The notes under the pieces are model-generated. The model ran no database searches. It was not told the DNA's origin and saw only the letters and a program-made list of their open reading frames with translations. The translations under genes and the position numbers were made by a program. Positions 1 to 11,524 of a stretch of 64,000 bases of DNA are shown here, one piece after another; the stretch's first letter is position 1; each line of letters begins with the position of its first letter. The stretch comes from Ziziphus jujuba (lineage: Eukaryota > Streptophyta > Magnoliopsida > Rosales > Rhamnaceae), in contig NC_083388.1 in assembly GCF_031755915.1 (NCBI RefSeq), positions 20,238,001 to 20,302,000 of the forward strand, read 5' to 3'.

Positions 1-1667
1 TTAGTATGACACTTGTATATCAATATTTAATGTCATTAAAAACTTTCTATTAAAATGTTATTATTTAATTTTAAAAATCATTAGAAATTTCATATTAAAA
101 TTTTATTATCTAATTTTAAGAGAGAAAAAATGTTGTAGACAAGATATTATATTAATGGTGACCCTAAAAATGGAAAGATTGTATTAGTATAAAATAGATA
201 AGAGATTATAAAGTAACAAAAAGTCATTAATTGCAATTCAAGTGTGTAAGATTTCATTGGTTTGGTTAGCTCATCATGGCAGACTAGTCTTACCTGTTTT
301 TGCTCTAATGGTGCAAGTGCTAGCCGACAGTCAAATTCTAGTGGGGCTAAATGGACCAAATTAAAAAGAGCTTAAGTGCACCTGCCGGTGAGTTTTTGCA
401 TGACCAGGGCATTTGTTTTGACCATTCCTCTTATGTACTACTAAATCGGTATTTTGTAATTACATATATATATATATATAGCATAATACTTTAGAATAAT
501 ACTACTATGTTATTTTTATTTACCAATTTTATAGTCTACTAAAGGTTGTTGTCCTTTCAATAACATAAAATACTAACAAAGCCTACTATTTATTCAATAA
601 AAAGTTTGAGATCCAATCCTTTCAATCTCAATATTTAAAAAAATTAGCTGTTGAAAAAGTAGTAGAAACTATATATAAATAAATATATCTTTAAATTTAT
701 AAAATTAACAACAAATTTGTCATAATATTGGGTTAAATTTATATAAATTAAATTTAAATGATTGATCTTATAAGTTTTTAATATAATATTATGATGTCAA
801 TATGATAAAAACAAATAATATTTGTAAGTTTGATCTAATAATTAAACCATCAAAAATACCAAGTTTTCAAATTTATTAAATCTGGTTAACATTCCCTTCC
901 TTCCCAAAAAGCTCTTTAAGAGGGTTACTTTATAAATTAAAGTTTGTTTACATTTATGCCCATGAAATTTGCATCTTTTTGCAATTTACTTTTCAATTTT
1001 GCACTTTATACCAATTTCAAATTTGCTCCTTGAATTTTGTATTTGTCACCAATGCCTCCAGAAATATGATTACTGAGGTAAAATTTTTAATAATTTTGGG
1101 GGCATAGATGAAAAATAAAAAGCTCAGAAATCCTAATTCATAAATTCAAATAATGATAGTAACTAACTAAATGGTTGTATTTGGTAAGAAACATGATGAT
1201 ATTTTATAGTATATTTATCAAAAAAATTATATTTTATATTATTGTTGTATGTCTAAGATAAACTTTAGCATGAATTGAACATACTAAGATATGACATTTA
1301 TTTTCTTTTTGGTGAATAAACTAGGATGGGACTTAAAAAGAACTAAGTTTGGCAATCAAGCAAATCCATTGTAATGAGACACTAATCTGAATTTGGTTGA
1401 ATATCACGTCAAAATATTATCTAAACCATGAACGGACTAGGATGGAATTTACATGATCAAATTCTCATGTGGAGAGAAAGTGATTGAGAGTGAGACCAGC
1501 TTTCAAGAAAACACCCAACCTTTTGAGGTAAACCAACACCATCCCAATCCCATTTCCCAAAACTAAAAAAGAATTTCCACAGCACAAAGCCCCACGCTTG
1601 CCCCCAAAAGACCCTTGAGAAGAGACATTTCTAGATCCACATCGATAACCCACCTTGAAAATTGGGG

Positions 1668-1698
<31 letters not shown>

Positions 1699-2480
1699 TG
1701 TGTGAGGGAGAAAAAATAAAAATTAAAAAGAGAAAAAAGAGAAATACTTCTACTCCCCCATCAATCCCAATATCATGGTAACAAAGAAAGGAAGAAAAAG
1801 AAACCATGTGAAAGTTTTTTTTTTTTTTTTTTTTTCAATAAACAGAAACCAAAGTTCCTCTCTTCTCTATAACCCCATTATGTCAAAGAAAAAAAAATTG
1901 AAAATCCTCAAAGCCCAAAACCCAAAACACCTTCACCATCATTTCCCACAAACCAATGCCCCCACACTTCATCATTTTCAGTTAGACAATTGTGAAAAGT
2001 GAAGGAACTAATAAACAACATACTTAAAATAAAATTAGATAATATATAAATATTGAAATAAAATTTAAAAAGCTAGTTTCACTCTCTCTCTCTCTCTCTC
2101 TCTCTCCAAAACAGTCACTTCCCATGATTTTACATCACTAGTTTGTTGATATTCTCAGAAGCTTATCCAGCCATTAATGTTACTCAAAACTATGCTAATA
2201 TTTAAGAAGGGTCTTTTCCAATTTTTTCAATTTTCGTTTTAAATAAGAAAAAGATTAATAATATGGAAAAAAAAAAAAAAAAGAAGAAAAAAAATTGTTC
2301 TTTTCACCACACCCTTCTGTTGTTGTTGGTTGCCACAGTGATTTGGACTTGAAAGCGCCCATCTTTTCATGTCTATTGACACTGATAGTTGATACATCAC
2401 TTGGCTTGTTCATGTCGTCTTTTGACCCTTTATTTCTCTTCTTCCTCTGCTCTTCATTTTTGTCAAACAAAGCGTTGAAG
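1..2480. other. Intergenic region upstream of kelch gene
   Basis: No gene is supported here. The sequence is AT-rich with short ORFs of no recognisable family. It holds a GT microsatellite (about 1669-1704), a CT microsatellite (about 2080-2105) and poly-T/poly-A tracts near 1817 and 2264. The last few hundred bases presumably contain the promoter and 5' leader of the kelch gene, but no convincing TATA box was identified. Confidence 0.6.
1669..1704. repeat. (GT)n microsatellite
   Basis: An almost pure GT dinucleotide run of about 36 bases, broken once by GGG near its right end. It lies about 0.9 kb upstream of the kelch start codon. It is likely length-polymorphic. Confidence 0.9.
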
Positions 2481-2585
2481 TAATCTCTACTATAACCAAC
2501 AAAGCTCTTGGACCCTAAGAGAGAGAAAAAAGAGAAGAAGAAAAAACTAAAAAAGACTGAGAAAGAGACTAAGAGAGAGTTTTCA

Positions 2586-5500
2586 ATGGGGTCTTTGGGA
2601 GTTCGAGCAGCAGAGAAGAAGGCAATGTGGCTCTACCCTAAGGTTATGGGATTTAATCCTTCTGAGAGATGGGGTCATTCTACGTGCTATTCTCAAGGGA
2701 TTCTCTATGTCTTTGGGGTATGTATGAAATTTGATCTCCTTAAAATAAAATGAAAGATAAAAATTCTTACTTTGCCTTTTTTCTTTATTATTTTCTGATA
2801 TCTAGATGTTCCATGGACTTTTTATTATGACTAAGTTTAATAATTTTTCCTTCTTTGGAAAGTCTGATTATAATGTAGAAATTGTTCACTTTGAATTGCT
2901 TTGTTCTGAAATCAGCAGTGGCAGTTTTCTTGGTTTTGAGTGCTTGTAAATTATAGTACTTTTTTATTTATTTATTTGTTTGCGTACTGTTTGTTATATT
3001 TGGCTAATGAGAAACGAACTTTCTTTACTGGCTTTTGTTCTTTCCTGGTTTATCTTTCTATGTTATAATATTTCCTGGACTTTTGCTTTGGTCTAAAAAT
3101 TTATTTGATCACTAGGACAGTTTCATAGTACGACAGGTATGTTCCTCTGCTTTGTTGATGCACTAATGTTTTTCATTTTTTTTTTCCTTCTTTTCTTTCA
3201 GTCACGTTTTTTTTTTCCTCCATTTTTTGTTCCTCTATTTTATTTTATTTTTTTTTACATCTTAAATTCCATAGTTTCATAGTTATAATGGATCCTGGTT
3301 TCTAGAGAAAAAAAGATTATTTGCCATCTTGTTAAAAAAAAAAAATATACATATATGAAGATTCCCCATCAAAGATTACACTTTTTATCTCTGTTTTTGT
3401 TTTATAGTGTTTGTTTTCCATTGCTGATTCTTATATGCTTTCACTTTTCTTTATTGCTTTTGTGTTTCTTTTCTTTTGTCTTAAGAAAGGAAAGTATTGG
3501 TATTGTTTTTAATGGCAAAACAGGTTTTTATGTTTACTTTCTGTCCAAGCTTCCTTGATCCTCGTAGTTAGGAGGATAACAGAGAATTTTGGAACAAAAT
3601 TATCTCTACTTTTTAAAAAATTTCAGGAGGGAATTTATTTGTTTTTCTATTGCTATATCCTTCCCGAGTGCATTATGCCTACTTTTTGGATCTTCCATAC
3701 TTAGAATATCTCATAGCTGGTGCCTTCTTGGGTATTATTACTCAAACCAACTTTAGGGTCTATTAGCAGAATTTGTTATGTTTATTTTCTTGTCCAAGCT
3801 TCTTTGACCCTCCTATTTAGGAGGATAAGTGGGAATTTTGGAACAAAATTATCTCAACTTTTTTCAAAAATTTCAGGAGGGAATTTATTTATTTTTCTAT
3901 TATACACCCTTGGTAAGTGCATTAATTCTTATTTTTGGAAATTCTATACTTTGAATATCTCATAGGTCGTGCCTTCTTGGGTATTATAACTCAACCAACG
4001 TTAGGATCTATTAGCAGAATTTGGCATTCCATGTTTTCTGTATGAAAGATCTCATAAGGGAACATTGATATAGAACAGGTTGCTAACCACTTCTTGTTAT
4101 TAACTCCTCTGTAACAATCTGCTTCATAACTTGTCCATAAAGGCTGATCACTGATTTCACCTAAATGGCATTTTATATAGAAAAGCTTTTAACTGTTGTA
4201 CACTTTTGGTTATATAATATGATCTGTATTTTTATCTTTTGTGATGAATATCTGTATTTTAATCTTTTTTGATATGTTGGTCATATTATCTTATTTACTT
4301 TGGTATCTAGTAAGTTTTGATATATTTTTTCCGCCTAACCATTTCAGGGATGTTGTGGGGGTTTGCATTTCAGCGATGTTCTTCTGCTAAACCTCGAGAT
4401 GATGGTTTGGAATGCTATTATATCAACAGGCCAAGGGCCTGGTCCAAGAGACAGTCACAGTGCTGTTGTAGTGGGGCATAGAATGATTGTGTTTGGAGGT
4501 ACAAATGGATCAAAGAAAGTGAATGATCTCCATATATTAGATCTTGGAACCAAAGAATGGACTAAACCTGAGTGTAAAGGGACTCCTCCTTCACCGCGAG
4601 AAAGTCACACCGCCACGCTTGTTGGTGATGAGAAATTAGTGGTGTTTGGGGGTAGTGGAGAAGGTGAAGCAAATTATTTGAATGATTTGCATATTCTAGA
4701 TCTCAAAACCATGAGATGGAGTTCACCTGAGGTGAAGGGTGATATACCTGTCCCAAGAGACAGTCATAGTGCTGTTGCAATAGGGAACAAGCTCTTTGTG
4801 TATGGTGGGGATTGTGGTGATAGGTATCATGGCGATGTTGATATGCTTGATGTGGACACACTGACTTGGTCAAGGGTATAACTTTTTCTTGCTCTGTTAC
4901 ATTTTTTAGTGGCTACTTAGAATAACTTTTATAAATTTTGAACAAATTGAAATAGAAGGTGCTGTGCTTGTTTTTCAACAGTTGGCAGTTCAAGGATCTT
5001 CACCTGGTGTTAGGGCAGGTCATGCAGCTGTGAATATTGGAACGAAGGCAAGTAATTTCAGTAATACATGCACGCTAGAAAAAGCAAGCACCAAAGTGCT
5101 GCACATAATTGAATTTGTTACTGTTTTGTTTAGATCTATACCATTTTGAGGATTAGAGAAAACAAAATATATCAAAACTTTTAATTTCTTTGAATTGATT
5201 TGTTGATTAAACTATGTGTGAATAAGATAATTTTTAAGTGAGTTTCATAGTTTACTGCAATATATGAAAATTAAATCATGAGTTTTTTTTATTATTTGCA
5301 GGTTTATGTCATTGGAGGTGTTGGAGACAAGCATTACTACAATGATGTTTGGATCTTAGATGTAGGCACTTGCTCATGGACCCAGCTAGTTACACGCGGC
5401 CAGCAGCCACAAGGCCGGTTCTCTCACACAGCAGTTGTTACAGACTCAGACATTGACATCTATGGAGGGTAATCTTCATATTACACCATGTCTTGAATTC

Positions 5501-7023
5501 AGATCCCTTGCTTGACATTGATTTCGGTCTATAATATTGTTCTGTTCATTGGTTTGAACATGTTAGGTGTGGGGAGGATGAACGTCCTCTCAATGAGTTG
5601 TTGGTGTTGCAGTTAGGGGCAGAGCATCCAAATGGTCGTTACAACATTTCCATGTGCAAAATCTTCGGAAACCATTGGAATCAAGACAAGAGAAGGTGCT
5701 CAAGAGGAGCAGAAAATAACATGGTACAATAGTTTCTGAAGAGTGTCTATCTATCTTTAGTACATAATACTATATAAGAAAAAGGAGTTGATAGTATATG
5801 CTTGATGCAGAAAACAATGCTTATGGGGAATAATATCGTATTGCAAGAGAGAGCCTATGAACTGGAGCCAGAAACCAAGCGAACTTTTCAGTTCAATTCT
5901 GGTAGGTTTTGTGGTATAAAAATCTAATCCTTTTGGTGCACATGGAGTCACTGAAAATATTAATACTTTCTCTTCTACTTTTTAGATACTTTACATCCGA
6001 AGAGGAGAAGAACTAGCACTGTAAAAGTATGGGATGTTGACTCAGAACAAGAGGAGCATTCTCTTTCACTCTCCCAGCACTCATCTCCCTCGTTATCAGA
6101 TCAAGAACAGACAGCAACTCAAAAAGCAGCTGATTCAGCTGCAGGTTCTCAAGGATTCCATTTGTTTAAGCATCTAAGTGAGATACCAAGCAATTCCCAG
6201 TCTCAGAATATTCCAAGTAAACAGAAGGACTTTGGGAATGCTGTCCAAAGAACTCCAAAGGATATTCATCTTTTAGGAGAAATTCAAACCCAACCAAGAC
6301 AAGAACAGTTTCTTCATGCTCACATTGGTAGAAATAATATGCAATTCCCAGCTGTAGATCAGAAGCCCTTGGAGGCAGGGCCTATTCAAAATTTGGTAAT
6401 AGCCTTGTAATAATTCATGCATATTTCCTCTTTCTTGCTACCTGTTACTCTATTTTTGGATTAGTTCAGCTATTCATTTTATTTTGCTTCCTCCTTAGAT
6501 TGGCGCTGAGGTTCGAGGCAAAGTTGATGGAGCATTTGACTCCGGATTCCTAATGACTGCGACTGTTAATGGAAAGCTATTCAGAGGGGTTTTATTTCCG
6601 CCTGTAAGCTTCCAAAATTCAATGATACTAAAAGATTTTGCTTTAGTTTTAGCATTGCATGTAATTTGAACTTCTTTTCGCCCTTTGTTTGTCAACCAGG
6701 GACCAGGAGCCATCCCAAGAGGACCAGGGTCAATTCTTTCACACAACTCTTCTTCTCTAACAAGCAGCCAAGTACCTGTAGCTATAGCTCAACCATTGCC
6801 AAACTCAAGTCACTCAGAACCACCCTACAAGCTCTCCCATCAACCAATAAAGAACTCCATACCAGGTTCTGGACAGAGTTTCCGACAAGCTCAAGTGGGT
6901 CGGCCATTTCCTATCATTAGAGCCACTTCATCATCTTTACCGAAAGAGCCAAGCCTTAGAAGCGATCTTCAAGGTGTGGTTCTAACACTAGGTGGACCTG
7001 GAAGTAGCAAGAGTGGATCCTAA
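2586..7023 (+). CDS. Kelch-repeat (galactose oxidase-like) protein, 9 exons
   Basis: Exons: 2586-2717, 4348-4875, 4982-5047, 5302-5468, 5567-5723, 5811-5901, 5986-6395, 6499-6603, 6700-7023; this gives 659 aa. The start was chosen at the Met of MGSLGVRAAEKKAMWLYPKV, the N-terminus I recall for this plant family; an in-frame upstream ATG at 2508 would add only a Lys/Glu-rich leader. Residues about 20-330 form kelch blades with repeated GPGPRDSHSAV-, SPRESHTATLV- and VPRDSHSAVAIG-type segments followed by VFGG/VYGG turns, so a beta-propeller for protein interaction is expected. The C-terminal half is low-complexity (Ser/Gln/Pro-rich) and contains a conserved-looking GKVDGAFDSGFLMTATVNGK block. 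Arabidopsis At1g18610/At1g74150-type proteins are the closest family I recall; molecular function is not established. Intron 1 is 1.6 kb and carries a tandem duplication. Intron 3 (5048-5301) uses a GC donor. Confidence 0.9.
3523..4022. repeat. Tandem duplication of about 250 bp inside kelch intron 1
   Basis: Two head-to-tail copies, about 3523-3773 and 3775-4022. Shared landmarks in the same order are GTCCAAGCTTC, TTAGGAGGATAA, TTTTGGAACAAAATTATCTC, TTTCAGGAGGGAATTTATTT, GTGCCTTCTTGGGTATTAT and CTATTAGCAGAATTT. Scattered substitutions and small indels show it is not a sequencing artefact and not very recent. Confidence 0.85.
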
Positions 7024-8200
7024 ATGGCTTCATGTTCGAGATCAATGGAAAATGTTCATCATCTTCTGATAAAATTTTGTACATTTTTGGAGTAGATAAC
7101 GTATTTTTTTGTTTTTTGTGTTTTGGTTGTGCGTTTTGTCATTATCAGGCTTGCAAAGAGGTTAGGTAAATTAGGTGGTCCAATGGTTTTCATGATCTTT
7201 GTGTATGTATCGGCCGGTATGTATGCTACTGTCAATGAAATATCAAGAGAGCCTTATCTGTCATGAGGTACAGTGATTAGGCACTAATGAAATTGCAATT
7301 TCCTTTTCCAGTCTGTAATGACTCATGAGATCAATTCAAATGGAGGCTGAACTAAATTGTCCGCATAAGTTTTATGATTGAAGATAGAAAAGTGTAAATA
7401 AATGGTTAGGTAGTGGTCTTATAATTATTACCTTTCATACATTTATTCATAGGAAATTGATACTCCTTTCCTGATGATTACCATCATTATATACCAATAT
7501 AATTAAAGTTGAGGTGAAGTGAAAGTTAAGATTGGTGTACCTAATTCAAACCCCACTTTTCCACTGCTTTTTTACCTCATTATTTTCAAAGATGCAAAAA
7601 CATTTTAAGTTGGAGTTTGGTTACGAAACTTATGACAAGATGGAAGCGTTCAATTTATGGCAAAAGTTTATTGGCTCTCTTAGTTTCTAAATTATACTTT
7701 AATGTTTAACAATTTCAAAATATATAGCACGTGTACTATAATAAAAAAAAGCAATGAAATTGAAAAAATAAACAATTGTATAAAAATTTTATATGTTACA
7801 TCAAGCACATTATATTTTATAAAATTGTTAAAAAAAAAAATAGTTAAAAGAGGAAAAAGAAGTAACATAAGACAATAACCCCATGATGGAAGTAAAATAC
7901 AAATAGATTATTGTTTGGTAAAATATGCACATTTTGCTCTGACAAAGAGTTATCCATTAAGAAAATAAAATATATCAACTTTTACAAAAAGTTGTTTACA
8001 TGGCTCGTTTTCATTTATTCTTTTTAATGACTTAATCATTATTTGACAAAATTTATATATTTTCCATTTTTATTTTTTTATTTTTAAAAAATCGTAAAGA
8101 ATAAATAAAACTATCATAATTAAATGAACATTTTATCATTTTGCTCAATAAGGATATTTTTTATAATAATGAATAAAAGCACTGTAGGGCGTTGATTCCC
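7024..8200. other. 3' flank of kelch gene and AT-rich intergenic DNA
   Basis: The first 200-300 bases are the probable 3' UTR of the kelch gene. The rest is AT-rich with no coding support and no recognised repeat family. Confidence 0.5.
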
Positions 8201-8276
8201 TTGGCCTGGTGAGAGTGGGGTCCATTAGAAAGAGTACTAAAACAATTCAAGGGTGGGGAAGGTTGGGGTAAGATAT

Positions 8277-8754
8277 GCTGACGTGGAGGCACACAGATGA
8301 AAGCTCCCGCGCATCGCGCGCGATACTGTCGATGGTGGTGTGCCAAAAAAAGAGGGAAAAACATCGCTGTCAACCGTCCGATCTGTCTGCCACGTCAGCA
8401 GAAGAGGGTTGAGGGGAGGGGGATGATTGATTGCCGGTTGATGGGTTAAACTCCATCATCATCATCAGAATTCAGAAGGGTCTTTCTGACGTCACCCGTC
8501 CTGTCACCACCCCAGACAAGACCTTTCTTTTCTTTTGTTTTCTCTCTCTCTCTCTCTCTCTCTTTCCATCTCTATCCACTGATGTTGTATGCGTCATCCA
8601 CGTACCCCTATCTCAGTCTCCGTCCCAGTCTCACTCTCAGTCTCTCTCTCTCTCTCTCTCTCTCTCTGATGACGGATTCCTATTCCTCACTCTATCCCTT
8701 CCTTTCCTCGTCAAACGTTGGATTCTTTTTCTCAGACGTGTCACTCATATAAAA
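8277..8754. promoter_or_regulatory. ACGT-element cluster with CT tracts and TATA-like box (orphan promoter candidate)
   Basis: A locally GC-richer stretch. GCTGACGTGG lies at 8277-8286, its exact inverse CCACGTCAGC at 8390-8399, the bZIP C-box palindrome TGACGTCA at 8487-8494, and an ABRE-like ACGTGTC near 8737. CT microsatellites lie near 8540-8562 and 8640-8667, and a TATAAAA at 8748-8754. Such ACGT cores are bZIP binding sites in plants. No supported ORF follows at promoter distance; the next gene starts coding at 11525. It could drive an unannotated non-coding transcript, be a distal element of the INO80-B-like gene, or be the remnant of a lost gene. Confidence 0.4.
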
Positions 8755-8760
8755 TCGATA

Positions 8761-10430
8761 CATTTTCACCATCCTCCTCTGTGTCCCCACGTTTTATTAT
8801 TAAAAAATAAAAAATAAAAAATTTACTTTTCCATAACATAAAATTAAAAAACATTAAAAAAAAATTATGCACTATATCTCTCTATTAAACATGAATGACT
8901 CGATGTATTTCTATTTCACCCAAAAAATTAAATTAAAAAAATTAATGACTCGACGTATTTTACAAGAAGTGAAAATTATTTTATGGAATAAAAAAAAAAA
9001 ATCTGATTAATCCGTGTGAGAATATAATTTTTTGATTTGATTAATCATTGTAGAGACCACGTGAATCCTATACCTGAGAGAAATGATCCTTTCTACTGAA
9101 TTCTAAATAATTTTTATTTTCCTTTTGTCTTTTGGGGATTTAAATTCTTAAGCATCAACCAACAAAAACTCTTGTACTAGTACTCTTGTAAGATCAAATA
9201 CTTTTTCAATGCTTCATAAACCAAAAAAAAAAAAAAAAAATGTGAAAATATTTCGTCCGTTTCGCTCCTATTCACTTTCAAAATTTGAATATTTTTCAAT
9301 AGATTCGCAAGACCTTTTTGAATGAGAAAAAGACAAAGCATCTCAAACCCATCAAGCTACCATACCAAAATCATAGCCCACCGCATAACAGACAGGCCCA
9401 TCGAGAAAATTGAAATGGCCTAGCCCAAGTGAGGTGGTTTGGTCTCTTTTTAGATTTGAATTGTACTGGTTTGGATCACCGTGATCAGATTTGAAATAAT
9501 CCAATTCAGTAGAACACACAGTGCAGTTAGCATGGGATGGTTGATTTGGGTCTGGTCCAAATGATTTGTTGATTTGTTCTTTTTTATGGCGGTTAAAAAA
9601 GTTAATAGACATTTCATTTTACAAGCTGACATTTCAGGTAGCTCTGTTCAGTTGCTTTTGAATGAATTTCACTTTTTGATCTCCCAAAAAAGTAATTTAT
9701 AAACATTTCTATCCATATCCAAACATCGTTCTAAAGTTTTAAACTTTATGGGCAACACAACAAATTTACAACCACAATACACTGAAAAGAATCATACCTA
9801 GTACTGCTCCACTATTATACTTATGCCTATTGGCTCCCTCAGTAAGTACTAACAGATAAGCGAATAAAACTTTAATTATCTGACTTGCTCGCTAAACAAA
9901 CAACAGACAATATGAGAGAACGCAAAAAAAAAAAAAAAAAAAAAGACAGCTGCCATACCAGCGTGTGCATATATAGAAAAAACTAAAAGCCAATGCGAAT
10001 AGGGCAGGCAAGGTTAACGAAGCACGGAGGCCAGGGAGGTGTGTGGCACACTGGGGGACCTAAAGTAGAGTCGAAAGTCTGTTCAAAAAGTCCACACAAC
10101 AGCCGAAAATATATTTGAGGGAGAAAAAAGATATTTGGTGATTTGGGTGATATGGGTGCGGAAGAGTTTGACAGGAACAACAAGACACGACTCAAGTTGG
10201 TGGTGACCCAGCCGCGCCACAACAACAACCACAACACGACTGTTGTTGGACTTGGATGTACAGTACAGAAGCCAGGAGGAATGGTGAAAATTTATTATTC
10301 TTTCATTTCACACTATTTTCGTCTTCCTCTTCTTCTATTCATAAAATCCAATCCTGGGTTTAAATTAGTACCCACTTTATCTTTTTCTCCAATCACACTA
10401 CTCCATTTGGCCTAATAATCCAAACCCTCT
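8761..10430. other. Intergenic region, no gene supported
   Basis: AT-rich, with poly-A tracts near 9224 and 9925. A 51-bp-spaced pair of the motif AATGACTCGAYGTATTT lies at about 8892 and 8943. The stretch 9330-9560 is less AT-rich and has an 86-codon minus-strand ORF that I do not recognise. The promoter of the INO80-B-like gene probably lies at about 10.1-10.45 kb. Confidence 0.45.
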
Positions 10431-10513
10431 ATTTACCGATCATTACCCTCTCCTTCGTGCTTCATGGTGTTCTAAGGGTTTCTTTTTGAGGTCCTCGTCG
10501 GGTACCCACCAAG

Positions 10514-11494
10514 GTTAATTGCTCCTCCTTGCTCTCTGTTGCGATTTTTTTTTTTTTTTGGGGGGGTTTTCTCATCTGGGTATATTTATTTTGGTTGATT
10601 GGGTATGAATTTCCTATAAAATTTATCCTTTCTGACACAAAGATCCCTTTCTTTTTTTTTTTGTTTTTCCCCTTTGAATTGTTGTATGGTAATCGTGGTG
10701 ATTGTATTTTGGATTTTTTTTTACTGGTTTTCGATGTATGGAACTCTCGCTTGTTGTCTTTTTTGGTTTCTTGGTGTAATTGTCTGACGCTCTTTCTGAC
10801 TTTGTTTCGAATTTTGAGGGGCTATTCCAATAATAAAGTTAGGATTTTAAGGTTTTTCGTTACTTTCATTTTGGACAATAAGAGTGATTGATGTCTTGTT
10901 TAATTCTGGCCTACTCGAGTTTTTGTTTCTTAATCAATTTTGAATTTTTTTGTTGCCTTAAAATTTGATTCCTTAATTTTGGGAACGCATGTTTTGGTGT
11001 TAGGATGGTTGCCTAATACCATTGCCATCTATGTGGCTGCTTTGAAAATTTAGGATGGAAAATAGGTCAAACTTATTACCTAAACTTTTTTATTGTGTGA
11101 GATAGGAAGTGATATGAAGAAGAAAATTTGGATTCCTGCAATTTTAGTAGAATTGTTCTGCTTAGTTGAGGTGAAATTTTCATTTTAGAAAACCAAATTC
11201 CTGTTATATTCTTCTTATCGATATTTCTGGTTGAAGCTATGAGAGTAGTGTTAATGATGTTTTATCCATTGTTTTTGTGAAAACTCGTTAAGAGCAGAGA
11301 ATATTGTTAGCACTTAAATGTATTTTCTTCCCCTTTCCTGTGTTATGTGTTTTCTGGCATTATGTGCATGTATTGGTTTCGATGACTCTACTTCTGTTTA
11401 TTTATTGATCAAATTATCATTATCTTGGGTAATTTAAGGTTTCTATTTATGTTAGCCATTACTAACTGACCTCTGTGTGTGGAAATGGGTGCAG
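10514..11494 (+). other. Probable 5' UTR intron of INO80-B-like gene
   Basis: A donor in the context AAG|GTTAAT at 10514 and an acceptor GGTGCAG at 11488-11494 bracket a T-rich stretch with no coding continuity. The acceptor lies 30 bases before the start codon at 11525. A leader exon ending at 10513 is therefore likely. This is inferred from splice-site appearance only. Confidence 0.5.
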
Positions 11495-11524
11495 CACCAG
11501 GATTGTTCAACCTCATTGACTGCC

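Noticed and set aside
8431..8817. 128-codon plus-strand ORF
   Set aside because: Its length comes from Ser/Leu codons of CT microsatellites; there is no family resemblance and it sits on promoter-like DNA.
9352..9612. 86-codon minus-strand ORF (MSINFFNRHKKEQ...)
   Set aside because: No recognisable domain, start context or splice partners; compatible with chance in a less AT-rich stretch.
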